Positions 34,001 to 42,281 of a stretch of 64,000 nt of DNA are shown piece after piece. The stretch is taken from IMG/VR virus record IMGVR_UViG_3300034021_001440, positions 48,419 to 112,418 of that record; one strand, 5' to 3'. The notes beneath the pieces were generated by a model. It was not told the DNA's origin. It saw only the letters and a list, made by a program, of their open reading frames with translations, and did no database searches. Every line of letters begins with the position of its first letter. Within the stretch, counting starts at the first letter, position 1. Made by a program: the position numbers and the translations under genes. The stretch comes from a virus.

Positions 34001-34960
34001 GCTCTTCGTCAACAAACCGGGGGATGCAACACTGCAGTGGGTGCCAGCTCCGGTCAAGGTCAACCGGGATCCACTGGTGCTTGTAACACCACTGTTGGTT
34101 ACTTTGCCGGTTCCTGCATCACGACTGCCACTGGTGTCTCAGCCATGGGATGGTGCGCCGCCTGTTCTGTTTCTACAGGACTGAACGCAACGGTTTTTGG
34201 ATCTGAAGCTGGATGCACTCTCTCAACTGGTATCAACAACACTCTAATTGGCCAACGCGCTGGTTGCGCAATAACCACAGGAGCCAGTAACACTGCGGTT
34301 GGTCAAGCCGCTGGTAAAGAAGGTATAGGAGGAACAAACAACGTTTTGATGGGAGACAACTCCGGTCGTTGTATGACGGGCGGTAACTTCAACTCCGTAC
34401 TTGGGTCTCAAGCCTTTAATGGTGCAACTGGTTCTACGCCTAACAACCTGGGTCAGTTCAACACGGCCCTTGGCTATCAGGCCATGGGTATCTTCACGGG
34501 TGGGAATAACAACATTGCCATCGGTTATGCATCTGGCTATACTTTCTGCAACCTGGCGGGCCTCAACAACCAGATTGTGATGGGTAATGCCTCACATACC
34601 AATGCCTTCATTCAAGTCGCATGGACGGTTGTTTCCGACGAGCGCAAGAAAAAGATCAAAGGACCCGTGGCTCTCGGCCTGGACTTTGTCAAAAACCTTG
34701 AACCCATCGAATACCAGTTTATCGACGAAGAGACTCAAGAGATCAAAGACGAGACATACCGTTATGGTTTCTCAGCTCAAAAGGTTCGTGCCCAGGAAGT
34801 TGACCCTGAGCATCCGGTGATTGTGGGTGGCTCGGATGAAAAAGGTTGGAATCTTACCACCGACTACATGTTGCCGCCTCTGGTCAATGCCATTCAAGAG
34901 CTCTCTGCTCAAGTTGAAGAATTGAAAGCAAAACTTGCTGCCCTCGAGGGTAAAAATTAG
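31016..34960 (+). CDS. Giant NTAVG-repeat fibre with Cys-rich repeats and S74 chaperone
   Basis: The product has 1314 residues. After a short head (MALTRAQLLMGNCAQGC..., then NSYIWPNADGIAGSQLTTDG) a tandem array fills about residues 150-1195. Much of it has a strict 17-residue period beginning N-T-A-(I/V)-G, as in NTAIGFCSLVSNSAGCL. This is the YadA-head-like left-handed beta-roll repeat. Most units carry one or two Cys at fixed places (position 7 or 10 and the residues before the next N), which is unusual. The C-terminus is an S74 chaperone with S1207-D-E-R-K1211 and a terminal coiled coil. It is expected to form a long trimeric fibre matured by self-cleavage. Confidence 0.85.
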   Translation: MALTRAQLLMGNCAQGCVLPGQVQGVKQGAGVCIANDGTISFFAGTSTGVVKTNNPTAFNSYIWPNADGIAGSQLTTDGLGNLAWGPAPGDLFIKLQPTSTQTGAFANITGQAGCVAMTFIAAPNQFAIQTCDGDASLFGVTAGRGSGCVATNTAFGACSLFTNTTGNSNTAIGYKTLCSNQVGNCNTAIGFCSLVSNSAGCLNTAVGYQSQTFTSTGNCNTSIGFCSLYNNTNGGCNTAVGNETLYCNTSGLCNIAVGPRALYCNVSGCCNIAAGLCALQNNTTGCSNLAIGAFASNCNTIACFNFAIGDCALFNNQTVGCNMAIGCKAMFCTTIGTRNLAIGTCSQYNTTTGCYNTTLGHCSIGRGVNAGCCNVAVGFCSLFENTAGLCNIAIGQETMACNTSGCCNIGVGAFALRSNSSGCCNIGIGSQALCCLTTGSCNVGVGTFALCGNTAGLSNTAVGDSAMQNNNTGCFNAAVGSDSLCCIVSGCYNTAAGSCSMVNTTVGASNVGVGFRAMEANQDGSCNVAVGQCALGASSTADCNVVLGFEAAADNCGNRNVVIGHQSGFNGGGNPSDNVIVGALAGCSMTTACCVTLVGACAGQTITNGDFNTHIGALAGFGTNYTGVCNSSLGLRSLCALTTGACNTAVGADAMCSATSGCLNVAVGNQSLQSLVSACGNTALGQTAMQNAVSGCFNVAVGTCSLINNASGCYNTVVGVEAGGAGGASFSCATFVGFNAGVAATTAQLATAVGWCSAANLSTGNCNTAVGACSIFNLSTGCFNTAVGNNAGVSLTTGGCNTAIGFNALCSAASTDANTAVGWCSAASLTTWPNTAVGFRSLTTMATGQYNTAIGTGSLRDLASGVNNTAVGDGAGKCLASGSCNTLIGSNTGQLAGSSFNNATLVGNGAGANLSTAPLATAVGFCAAQALSTGLYNTAVGGCALFSLTSGNLNTAVGMNAGKNMTTGCYNTAFGQGALRDVTTANQNTGFGTGALRQQTGGCNTAVGASSGQGQPGSTGACNTTVGYFAGSCITTATGVSAMGWCAACSVSTGLNATVFGSEAGCTLSTGINNTLIGQRAGCAITTGASNTAVGQAAGKEGIGGTNNVLMGDNSGRCMTGGNFNSVLGSQAFNGATGSTPNNLGQFNTALGYQAMGIFTGGNNNIAIGYASGYTFCNLAGLNNQIVMGNASHTNAFIQVAWTVVSDERKKKIKGPVALGLDFVKNLEPIEYQFIDEETQEIKDETYRYGFSAQKVRAQEVDPEHPVIVGGSDEKGWNLTTDYMLPPLVNAIQELSAQVEELKAKLAALEGKN
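31500..34600 (+). repeat. Tandem 51-bp (17-residue) NTAVG repeat array
   Basis: The coding array inside the 31016 fibre repeats every 51 bases over long stretches, for example units beginning NTAIGYKTL, NTAIGFCSL, NTAVGYQSQ, NTSIGFCSL, NTAVGNETL and NIAVGPRAL in direct succession. The boundaries given are approximate. Longer linker units (for example around 32700-32850) interrupt it. Confidence 0.8.
34948..34955 (+). promoter_or_regulatory. Late element GGGTAAAA inside the end of the 31016 gene
   Basis: Exact GGGTAAAA within the last codons (EGKN) of the fibre, ending 23 bases before ATG 34979. This spacing favours ATG 34979 over ATG 34970 for the next gene. Confidence 0.55.
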
Positions 34961-34978
34961 CCATAAAGGATGCACACA

Positions 34979-35257
34979 ATGACACAAGCTCAATTTGATC
35001 CCTGGTCTCCCGAAAATCGCCAAAAAGCTGCCGATCGTGTTCTTGACTCAATTCAAGTTTTAGAAGATCTGCAAAAAGGTTGGAGCCCTGACCTTTCTAG
35101 TTCGCCCGAGGATCAGGCAGAAATGAAAAAGCAAGTCTATGACGCAAACCTCCAGTTCCTCAAAAACACCCTCAAAGAACCCTACTACGAAGGTTTCCTG
35201 GATACGAAGCGCGTTGAGGACGCTATTGCTGCTGCTGAAGCTGCCGAGATTTCTTGA
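34979..35257 (+). CDS. Hypothetical helical protein, 92 aa
   Basis: ATG 34979 (MTQAQFDPWSPENRQKAADR) is preferred to ATG 34970 because of the distance to the late element. The product is helical and acidic, with no Cys and no membrane segment. It lies between two fibre genes and is followed after 22 bases by the beta-helix protein with no separate element, so both are probably on one message. Small proteins in this position can be fibre-assembly chaperones; that is inference. Confidence 0.6.
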   Translation: MTQAQFDPWSPENRQKAADRVLDSIQVLEDLQKGWSPDLSSSPEDQAEMKKQVYDANLQFLKNTLKEPYYEGFLDTKRVEDAIAAAEAAEIS

Positions 35258-35279
35258 GTTTCTCCAAAACATAATCAAA

Positions 35280-37982
35280 ATGGCAACGCCCACCACCCCA
35301 ACCGACGGGACCATTTATCCTCCCAAACCCATTCCTGGCCAGAATCAGTATCGCTATGATGCTGCCACGGCCACCTGGGTTCCCATCGTCCCCAGTCAGA
35401 CGGTCACTCCTGGCACTTATGGTTCTTCCACAAGTGTCGGGAGATTCACTGTTGACACATCGGGGGCGATTTATTTTGCTGAGGATTTGCCCATTCCCAT
35501 TTCCTCCACGCAAACACAGGGTTTGGTTCAGCTCGTTGACAATACCTCAACGAACGATAGCACCAAAGCCCTGACAGCGGCAGCTGGTTATCAGCTTCAG
35601 CAGGAGCTGGATGCAAAAGCCGATGGCACTGTCAAACGGGTGAATACCGGCCTCGGTCTCACCGGCGGGCCAATCACGGTGACTGGCACCGTCAGTATGA
35701 CAGAAACAGGGGTCACCCCTGGGTCATACACTCTGGCAAGCATCACTGTGGATTCCACAGGGCGAATCACCACGGCATCAAGTGGCACCCCTGGAATCAC
35801 AGGAATCGTCGCTGGAACAGGGCTCTCGGGTGGAGGCACCTCGGGAACAATCACTCTGAACAACACCGGAGTTCTGTCTCTGACGGCAGGGTCTGGAATC
35901 AGTCTTGACGCAAGCACGGGCAACATCACAATCGCCACCACGGGTGCCGGCACTGGCACAGTGACCCAGGTGAATACTGGAACTGGCCTGACAGGTGGTC
36001 CAATCACCACGTCGGGAACTATTTCTCTGGCGGCAACGGGGGCAACCGCAGGAAGTTATACAAACGCAAACATCACGATTGACGCTTTCGGTCGCATCTC
36101 GAGTGCCTCGAATGGAACCAATGGCACCGTGACTTCAGTCGGCACCGGCCCTGGTTTGACAGGTGGGCCGATCACCACAATTGGCACAGTCCAGTTGGCA
36201 ACTTCTGGTGTTTCCGCAGGCAACTACACCAGCGCCAACATCACAGTTGACACCTTTGGCAGAATCACTGCGGCAGCCAATGGCCCCGGTGGCACCATCA
36301 CGCAAGTTATCGCTGGCACAGGTCTTTCCGGTGGCGGTTCATCCGGCGCTGTGACTCTCAATAACACTGGCGTGCTTTCACTGGCTGCCAGCACAGGAAT
36401 CAGTGTGTCTGGAAGCACAGGCAACATCACCATCGGCAACACGGGGGTGACTTCTGCTGTGGCTGGCACAGGAATTTCTGTCAACGCAGCAACGGGTGCA
36501 GTCACTTTCACCAACACTGGCGTGACTTCTCTGACTGCTGGCACGGGGGTGACGCTCTCGGGATCAACCGGTGGTATCACAATCTCCTCGACTGGACTCG
36601 GTGGCACGGTGACCTCGGTCACTGCGGGGTCTGGTTTGGCCACGACTCCTGCCGCAGGCATCACCACAAGTGGCTCAGTCTCGATTGCCACCGGGGGCAT
36701 CGTCAACTCGATGGTTTCCAACACCGCTGCAATTGCTGCCACGAAACTATCGTTCACACAAACTGGCACCGGTGCAGTCACAGAAACTGTTCAAGCAAAG
36801 CTCGAAGAAATGATTTCTGTGTATGACTTTGGCGCAACGGGCGACGGCGTCACCAACGACACAACTGCGGTTCAGAACGCGATCAACGAGGCTTCGGCCC
36901 GTGGCGGTGGCACGGTGGTGTTTCCTTCGGGCACCTTTGCCTGCACCCAACTGAACGTTCCTTCTGATGTGACACTGTTTGGGTTGGGGGGAGTTATCAA
37001 AACTTTCGGCACAATTGGATACCAGATTCGACTCGCAGCCAATGCAACGAACGTCGGTGTTCTGAACATAGAATTCTCAAGCCCTGGTCTCGACCCAGCC
37101 GCCGGAGGGGGCAACTCTGCCGTCATTAACTCAAACGGAATAAACACAAATTGCCGTTTCGAAAACAATTCTTTCCTGAACATTCCTACGAATCTTGGGC
37201 AAAGAATGAGCGCGATTCTTGGAGACTGGGATGCCTGCCGTGTGGCTTTCAACTATTGTGCGCAGTGTGGTGGAGACATTTACAACTTCAACTCGGGCTA
37301 TAATGTTGTTGTCGGAAACATTGCCTTGAATGGTGGCGACGGTGGCATCGCGTTCAACAACGGAGCGTATGGTGAAATCGTTGGAAACAGAATCTATAAG
37401 TGTAGCCTGGGAATTGGGTCAGGTCCACAAGGAACAACCGCCAATAACTTCAACTTCTTCACAATTTCAGGAAACACGATCGACTCTTGCGACTACGGAA
37501 TCAACATGGGGTGGTTTGCCTTTGCTGGTCGTGAAGGCCCAACGAATGTTTCCATCACCGGCAACACGATCACACGTTGCAAAAACTTTGCGATTTCTTA
37601 CAACGGAAATAGCACCGTGGCAGGCGTGGCCAAATACATTGACATTGTTGGAAATGTTTTCGGATTCATGGGAACTGCTGACTACGATGGGACAACAAAC
37701 CCGAACGCTGACGGTGTAGTTTTGGACTATTGCAGCGAAGCAAACTGCAGCGATAACATTTTTCACGACATTCCAAATCGGGGCATTCGCTCTGTGGGTT
37801 CTGAAGGAGTCACTGTCACTTCAAACACTTTCCGCAACATAACCGGCACTGCGGTTTTCTTTGACCCTGGAAGCACACGTTTCATCATCTCCCTGAACCA
37901 AATCAAGGCAGCTGGCACAGGCATCAACACAGGTGCGGGTTCTACCAACTTCATCAACCTCAATAACCTCGTGACACCCTAA
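35280..37982 (+). CDS. Tail fibre/spike with pectate-lyase-like beta-helix
   Basis: ATG 35280 gives MATPTTPTDGTIYPPKPIPG, then QNQYRYDAATATW, matching the GQLYP anchor family; the product has 900 residues. About residues 115-480 hold three TGLTGGPIT-type units and two TGLSGGG(T/S)SG units. From about residue 514 the sequence VYDFGATGDGVTNDTTAVQ, then GGGTVVFPSGTF opens a right-handed parallel beta-helix of the pectate-lyase-3 superfamily. It continues with G-N-T-I and G-N-V-F turns to the C-terminus. Such domains bind or cut polysaccharide. A catalytic centre cannot be identified by eye, so enzymatic activity is uncertain. Confidence 0.8.
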   Translation: MATPTTPTDGTIYPPKPIPGQNQYRYDAATATWVPIVPSQTVTPGTYGSSTSVGRFTVDTSGAIYFAEDLPIPISSTQTQGLVQLVDNTSTNDSTKALTAAAGYQLQQELDAKADGTVKRVNTGLGLTGGPITVTGTVSMTETGVTPGSYTLASITVDSTGRITTASSGTPGITGIVAGTGLSGGGTSGTITLNNTGVLSLTAGSGISLDASTGNITIATTGAGTGTVTQVNTGTGLTGGPITTSGTISLAATGATAGSYTNANITIDAFGRISSASNGTNGTVTSVGTGPGLTGGPITTIGTVQLATSGVSAGNYTSANITVDTFGRITAAANGPGGTITQVIAGTGLSGGGSSGAVTLNNTGVLSLAASTGISVSGSTGNITIGNTGVTSAVAGTGISVNAATGAVTFTNTGVTSLTAGTGVTLSGSTGGITISSTGLGGTVTSVTAGSGLATTPAAGITTSGSVSIATGGIVNSMVSNTAAIAATKLSFTQTGTGAVTETVQAKLEEMISVYDFGATGDGVTNDTTAVQNAINEASARGGGTVVFPSGTFACTQLNVPSDVTLFGLGGVIKTFGTIGYQIRLAANATNVGVLNIEFSSPGLDPAAGGGNSAVINSNGINTNCRFENNSFLNIPTNLGQRMSAILGDWDACRVAFNYCAQCGGDIYNFNSGYNVVVGNIALNGGDGGIAFNNGAYGEIVGNRIYKCSLGIGSGPQGTTANNFNFFTISGNTIDSCDYGINMGWFAFAGREGPTNVSITGNTITRCKNFAISYNGNSTVAGVAKYIDIVGNVFGFMGTADYDGTTNPNADGVVLDYCSEANCSDNIFHDIPNRGIRSVGSEGVTVTSNTFRNITGTAVFFDPGSTRFIISLNQIKAAGTGINTGAGSTNFINLNNLVTP

Positions 37983-37984
37983 CC

Positions 37985-37992
37985 GGGTAAAA
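37985..37992 (+). promoter_or_regulatory. Late element GGGTAAAA for 38021
   Basis: Exact GGGTAAAA, 28 bases before the GTG start at 38021. A TATAAT-like string (37997-38002) also lies downstream of it. Confidence 0.6.
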
Positions 37993-38020
37993 CCTATTAT
38001 AATCGATAAACGAAAGCGCA

Positions 38021-40297
38021 GTGGCACTGTTATCTTTTCCATCACCTGCTGTCAACGGTCAACTGTACCCTGCGACGCCTGTTGCTGGGCAAAATCAATA
38101 TCAGTGGGAGACGGCAACCAACACATGGAGACTGCTCGGGGCAGCAACCGGTGTGATTCCGGGAGTGTATGGTGACGTCAATAACATTCCGCAGATTACT
38201 GTTGATGCCACGGGGCGCATCACAGTTGCCACAAATATTGCCATCGGTGCCAACTATGTAAAGACAAACAATACAAGCGCGTACAATAATTACGTTTGGC
38301 CCAATGCCGATGGCGGTGCCTCTGATATTCTGACAACGGACGGTTCGGGCAACCTGGCCTGGCAAAGTTTCCCGTTCACCAACTATTGGCAACTGATCGG
38401 TTCGACTCTGCTGCCTGCCACGCCTGGGCAAACCCTGGCCATCACAGACTCTGGCTCCAACTTCACATTTGTCACAGACCCAGCCACAAAAGAAACAGAG
38501 TTTCTTGACGGCACGACTGCCGTTGTTGTGACTCCGAATGCGGCGGGAGTTTCCACGATTGCCGTGTCTGGGGCAGGTTCCCTTGCTCAACCGCTTGGTC
38601 TTTTGGGCTCTGACTTCAGCGTCTCTGCCTATGGAAACTCATATCTCAACACTCCGTCCAATCTCACTTTCACACAGTCACTCTTCAGTGTCAGCACTCC
38701 GATCTCAACCGACGCTGCCCTGACGGTCAACGCTGGCACAGCCAATAGCTTCTCCACTCCGCCCTCACGCGGAACCAGCGGTCAAATCCTGGTCACCAAC
38801 GGTGACGGAACCACATCGTGGGTCACCAACCCTGAGCAAGGATGGTGGGCTCGCTCTGGCAGCAACCTCTATCCCGAGAACAACGGTGACAACGTACAGA
38901 TTCGAAGCCTGGCAAATATTCCTGTCATTGAGCTCAACTCGGACGGCACTGCCTCTTTCATCAAAGGCAATCAAAGTCTTTTCATCACACCTCAGGACAT
39001 CACCGGCAACGTTGAACTGAAAGTTATCAACCTGCCGGGAGCGGGAAGTCTCAACGTTGACGCCAACTCTGTAAACCTGCGTGCTTTTGGTGGAGCCTAC
39101 ACCAACCCGCCAACGCAGTTCCTTCTCAATCACACACAAGGCATCACATTTGACGCCGACATCTCTGGCACCCGTCGCAATCTTTTGACGGCAAACCTGG
39201 ACGGGGACTTTGAAGTTGGATACAATATTGACTTCGGCGCTCCTGCTTTGTCGGTTGATGGCTTGCTCGGAAACACTCGCGTCGGTGGTATTCTGACGGT
39301 CAACAACGGTGTTGGCCCTGGACCCACCCCTGGTCCGAACTCATACGCCTTCCCCAACAACCGTGGCATCGCTGGCTACGTGCTGATGACAAACGCAGAC
39401 GGCTCCACAAAGTGGGAGAACGTGGCACTGTTGAGTGGTTACTGGACGCAATCGCTTTCTGGTCTGGACTTGTATCCGACACAGGCTGGACAGAACGTGT
39501 TCATTCGTGACTCTGCAAGCAACAATGCGATTGAGCTTTTTGCTGCTGGTTACATTGTTGCCTACGGCGGTGACGTCAATGATCCAACTTATGCGGTGGC
39601 CAACAACGGCACCGGCATGTACGGCACGAACAGTGAGCTGGACTTTGCCGTCAATGGTCTGCAAGTTGCGAAGATCGACCAGAATTATTTCTACAGCTAC
39701 GGTGAAATCCAGATGGAAGGGGTGGCAACCAACCCCGGCACCACAGCTGTGTTTGAAAATGACAACGCTGCCCTGCGTTTCGTTGCCAGCTCTGACCCCC
39801 TCGTTCTCAAGAACATCGAGTTTGAAATCGGTGAGAACATTCAGGCGGGTTTCTTCAACAACACCGGAGACTTTGCCGTTGTTCAGGGCAACGCCTCGGT
39901 CGGTTCGGCAAACATTGTCACATACATTGACTCAACCACTCTGGCAGTCGGCAGCGCCAGTGCCAACCAAGGCGGCCTCTTCAAATACGTCTCGGCGTTC
40001 AATGGTGGCGACGGCGTTGAAACATACCAGGACGAAGCCACTGGCGACTGGAACCTGAGAATGGATCACACGGCAACTCCGGTTGTCACAGTCAATGCCA
40101 CTGACATCAACCTGGACACAAACCTGGATGTTGCCGGAGACACCACTCTCAATGGCAATCTGTTCTATCCTGCACCGACTGTTCCTCCTGCCTCTGCTTC
40201 ACCTGGCACACCGGGACAGATTGCGTGGGATGCCAACTATATTTATGTTTGCGTTGCTCTGAATACTTGGAAGCGTTCGCCGCTGGCCACCTGGTAA
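38021..40297 (+). CDS. Tail-fibre-like protein with GTG start, 758 aa
   Basis: The GTG at 38021 is supported in two ways: it lies 28 bases after a late element, and it yields MALLSFPSPAVNGQLYPATP, which aligns with the starts of the 30491 and 35280 products. The body repeats units ending in LTTDGSGNLAW..., LVTNGDGTTSWV... and LMTNADGSTKWE... followed by WARSGSNLYPENNGDNVQIR or similar, at least three times. This is a beta-rich fibre pattern. The C-terminus (APTVPPASASPGTPGQIAWD to the end) resembles small phage fibre tips. No S74 or collar domain is seen. The stop touches the end of the convergent minus-strand gene. Confidence 0.75.
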   Translation: MALLSFPSPAVNGQLYPATPVAGQNQYQWETATNTWRLLGAATGVIPGVYGDVNNIPQITVDATGRITVATNIAIGANYVKTNNTSAYNNYVWPNADGGASDILTTDGSGNLAWQSFPFTNYWQLIGSTLLPATPGQTLAITDSGSNFTFVTDPATKETEFLDGTTAVVVTPNAAGVSTIAVSGAGSLAQPLGLLGSDFSVSAYGNSYLNTPSNLTFTQSLFSVSTPISTDAALTVNAGTANSFSTPPSRGTSGQILVTNGDGTTSWVTNPEQGWWARSGSNLYPENNGDNVQIRSLANIPVIELNSDGTASFIKGNQSLFITPQDITGNVELKVINLPGAGSLNVDANSVNLRAFGGAYTNPPTQFLLNHTQGITFDADISGTRRNLLTANLDGDFEVGYNIDFGAPALSVDGLLGNTRVGGILTVNNGVGPGPTPGPNSYAFPNNRGIAGYVLMTNADGSTKWENVALLSGYWTQSLSGLDLYPTQAGQNVFIRDSASNNAIELFAAGYIVAYGGDVNDPTYAVANNGTGMYGTNSELDFAVNGLQVAKIDQNYFYSYGEIQMEGVATNPGTTAVFENDNAALRFVASSDPLVLKNIEFEIGENIQAGFFNNTGDFAVVQGNASVGSANIVTYIDSTTLAVGSASANQGGLFKYVSAFNGGDGVETYQDEATGDWNLRMDHTATPVVTVNATDINLDTNLDVAGDTTLNGNLFYPAPTVPPASASPGTPGQIAWDANYIYVCVALNTWKRSPLATW

Positions 40298-41050
40298 TCA
40301 GAAGTCCAGCGACAAGTCTTCGGGGTCTTCGGCAGCGAATGACCCAATCAACTCTAGGGGAGTGACATAACCGTCGCTCCCTTTTGATCTATTTGCCGTG
40401 GCACACACCATCGCGTACCGTGCGTGATCTCTGTGAAAATCTTGCCATTCTTCCCAGAGTTCGCTGTCTTTGAATCTTTTCTTTGTGGGCGGACCACACA
40501 GTGTCAGATCTGTGTATTGCAACTCCAACGAACTGATAAACCGGTCGGCAATTTCTGAAAAAGTCATACCAACGTGGTCAATGTCCGTGCGCATACCTTT
40601 GCGAATCTTGAGTCCCGACAAAGGACAGAGAATCGGCAACTCCACGCCTTTGCGATACTCCTGAAGCTGTTCCAGAATGCCACCCCTCATCGCTGCCTTG
40701 ACGGCATTGTAATGTTTCTCTTCTGGCGTGGCCGAGGTTACGATTCGCTTGACGGGATATAATTCATCAATAAGTTTTGCTTTGCCAATCGGTTGCCGTG
40801 TGCTCCCGCGCTCCAACGAAAGCATCTTCACTCGGCGCCCAGCAGCAGTGTCCAGATATCTCAACCTCACCTGCACTTCAGAGTCAGAAGCCATCTTGCC
40901 CCAACGCTCCGTCAGTCGACAGGATCTCAGTACAAACTCTGCCGGCTCTCCAATTATCAAGCTGTTTGCACGGTGGTTGTTGATGATGCGGGAAAGTTTC
41001 GAAGAATAGTCAGTCTTCGTCAGTCCAAAAGTTTCGCGGCCAAGTGTCAT
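40298..41050 (-). CDS. HNH-like protein with DUF3223-like N-terminus; only minus-strand gene
   Basis: Read leftward from ATG 41050 (MTLGRETFGLTKTDYSSKLS) it has 250 residues. ATGs at 41122 and 41146 are possible, but they would cover the plus-strand promoter at 41084-41110. The N-terminal half (SRIINNHR..., EFVLRSCRLTERWG, VQVRLRYLD, STRQPIGKAKLIDELYP) resembles DUF3223/DCL-type domains. The C-terminal half has CPLSGLKIRKGMRTDIDHVG followed by FSEIADRF, an HNH-type zinc/nuclease motif. It ends AEDPEDLSLDF, almost the same tail as the putative ssDNA-binding protein. The opposite strand and HNH motif suggest a homing-type insertion. Confidence 0.65.
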   Translation of the reverse strand: MTLGRETFGLTKTDYSSKLSRIINNHRANSLIIGEPAEFVLRSCRLTERWGKMASDSEVQVRLRYLDTAAGRRVKMLSLERGSTRQPIGKAKLIDELYPVKRIVTSATPEEKHYNAVKAAMRGGILEQLQEYRKGVELPILCPLSGLKIRKGMRTDIDHVGMTFSEIADRFISSLELQYTDLTLCGPPTKKRFKDSELWEEWQDFHRDHARYAMVCATANRSKGSDGYVTPLELIGSFAAEDPEDLSLDF

Positions 41051-41083
41051 GGGTGCCGTGTTGTGTCTATGAAAATTTACCCG

Positions 41084-41110
41084 TTTACCGACGGCGGCGG
41101 GAGCTATACT
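41084..41110 (+). promoter_or_regulatory. Sigma70-like promoter before 41137
   Basis: TTTAC (41084-41088), 16 bases, TATACT (41105-41110), 26 bases before GTG 41137. Confidence 0.6.
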
Positions 41111-41136
41111 GCAAAGAGACATGAGGTGTCCACGAT

Positions 41137-41490
41137 GTGACCACAATCATTCGCAGGCGCGAAGACTTGCGTTTGCTTCAAGGAACAGAGGTGCTCGTGT
41201 CTGGGCGCTTGAAAGAGTATCGCCGCCACGAAAAGCGACGGGACCTTGATACGCTGCTCCTTGTAAACCTAATCGTTACTCCGATCCCACTCGGTGAGTC
41301 GATCTTTTTGAGTCATCTGTGGTTCTTGCGACGACAGTTTCGAAAGATTGGAAAAGTGCCAGAGCAAAGCCAAAGGATACAGTTTATTGGAGAAGTGTAC
41401 TCTTATCGACGTCTCGGAGGTAAGAGCATCGACCGAGGGCTTTTCAACACCACCGACTTCGGTATCAAACCTCTACGCTATGAAGATTAA
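41137..41490 (+). CDS. Hypothetical protein, 117 aa, GTG start
   Basis: The GTG start lies 26 bases after a TATACT box. The product is basic. Residues 15-60 (GTEVLVSGRLKEYRRHE, then LLLVNLIVTPIPLG) have strand spacing that could be an OB-like fold, but this is a weak impression. The gene overlaps the next by 11 bases. It starts a short operon leading to the DEDDh exonuclease, so a nucleic-acid role is plausible. I recognise no family. Confidence 0.6.
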   Translation: MTTIIRRREDLRLLQGTEVLVSGRLKEYRRHEKRRDLDTLLLVNLIVTPIPLGESIFLSHLWFLRRQFRKIGKVPEQSQRIQFIGEVYSYRRLGGKSIDRGLFNTTDFGIKPLRYED

Positions 41491-41686
41491 CATAACCAAC
41501 CGGTTCACCGCCCAAGGCACCGAGTTCTATGAGTGGGATCTCTGGGACGGTCCAGCCGACAGCTCCGACCATGCTCACGGTTATGCCACCGACCTTGTGC
41601 ATGCTTTTTCAAAAATTCTTGAGTGGCGCGAACGAATTGCAAACGACTATGCCGACCTCTTCACTGACACAGAACAAGCTGGCTGA
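41480..41686 (+). CDS. Hypothetical protein, 68 aa
   Basis: ATG 41480 overlaps the preceding gene by 11 bases and its end overlaps the exonuclease start by 38 bases, so it sits in a tightly coupled operon. The sequence begins MKINITNRFTAQGTEFYEWD and continues with an acidic helix (ATDLVHAFSKILEWRERI). There are no Cys and no membrane segment. The function is unknown. Confidence 0.5.
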   Translation: MKINITNRFTAQGTEFYEWDLWDGPADSSDHAHGYATDLVHAFSKILEWRERIANDYADLFTDTEQAG

Positions 41687-42278
41687 ATACAAAACCAATG
41701 CAAAGCAGTGGGCTCAGGAGCGACTTGCCGATGAGAACACCGTCATTATTGACATTGAAAGCACGGGCTTGCTTCACCAGGACCCGGACACGGAGATCGT
41801 TCAAATTTGTATTCTGAACGTTCACTCTCGTCCTCTTTTCAGCATGATGCTGAAACCTTCGCAACCAATGAAGGAGGAAGTGATTGCCATTCACAAAATC
41901 AGCAATGAGCAAATCTTTAATCAGCCTCTGTTCCCGCAAGTTGCAAAGATTATTGCTTTCACTCTGAAGGACAAACACGTCGTGTCCTGGAATATGGACT
42001 TTGACTGGAAGCTCCTGATGCACATGTTCAAAAAGTATGAGCAGGAAACTCCAAAGATTGCCGGGGCCTCCTGCGCGATGGATCGTTATTCCGAGTGGTC
42101 GGGTGAGTGGTCGTCGAAAAAAGATGGCTTCAAATGGCAACGCCTCCCCAACTTTCTCGGCGAAGAGTCGCACGACGCCATCAACGATTGCCGCAATGCT
42201 TTGAAAGCAATGCAAAAAATGGCAGGGTTGTTCAACGAAGAGCAACTCACTGCATCAGACATTGACTTGGATTTCTGA
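41649..42278 (+). CDS. DEDDh 3'-5' exonuclease (DnaQ-like)
   Basis: ATG 41649 (MPTSSLTQNKLAEYKTNAKQ) is chosen as the closest start that keeps the whole domain; the product has 209 residues. It has exo motif I V-I-I-D-I-E-S-T-G, a motif II region HVVSWNMDFDWKLL and motif III SHDAINDCRNAL, the HxxxxD of the DEDDh class. Free-standing DnaQ-like enzymes trim 3' ends of DNA or RNA in proofreading, repair or turnover. It ends TASDIDLDF, an acidic tail like that of the 53531 and 40298 products. It is the last gene of the operon that starts at 41137. Confidence 0.85.
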   Translation: MPTSSLTQNKLAEYKTNAKQWAQERLADENTVIIDIESTGLLHQDPDTEIVQICILNVHSRPLFSMMLKPSQPMKEEVIAIHKISNEQIFNQPLFPQVAKIIAFTLKDKHVVSWNMDFDWKLLMHMFKKYEQETPKIAGASCAMDRYSEWSGEWSSKKDGFKWQRLPNFLGEESHDAINDCRNALKAMQKMAGLFNEEQLTASDIDLDF

Positions 42279-42281
42279 TGT

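Noticed and set aside
31500-34600. Regular 51-bp repeats that could be taken for a CRISPR array
   Set aside because: The period is 51 bases without conserved repeats plus unique spacers, and the frame encodes an uninterrupted NTAVG protein repeat.
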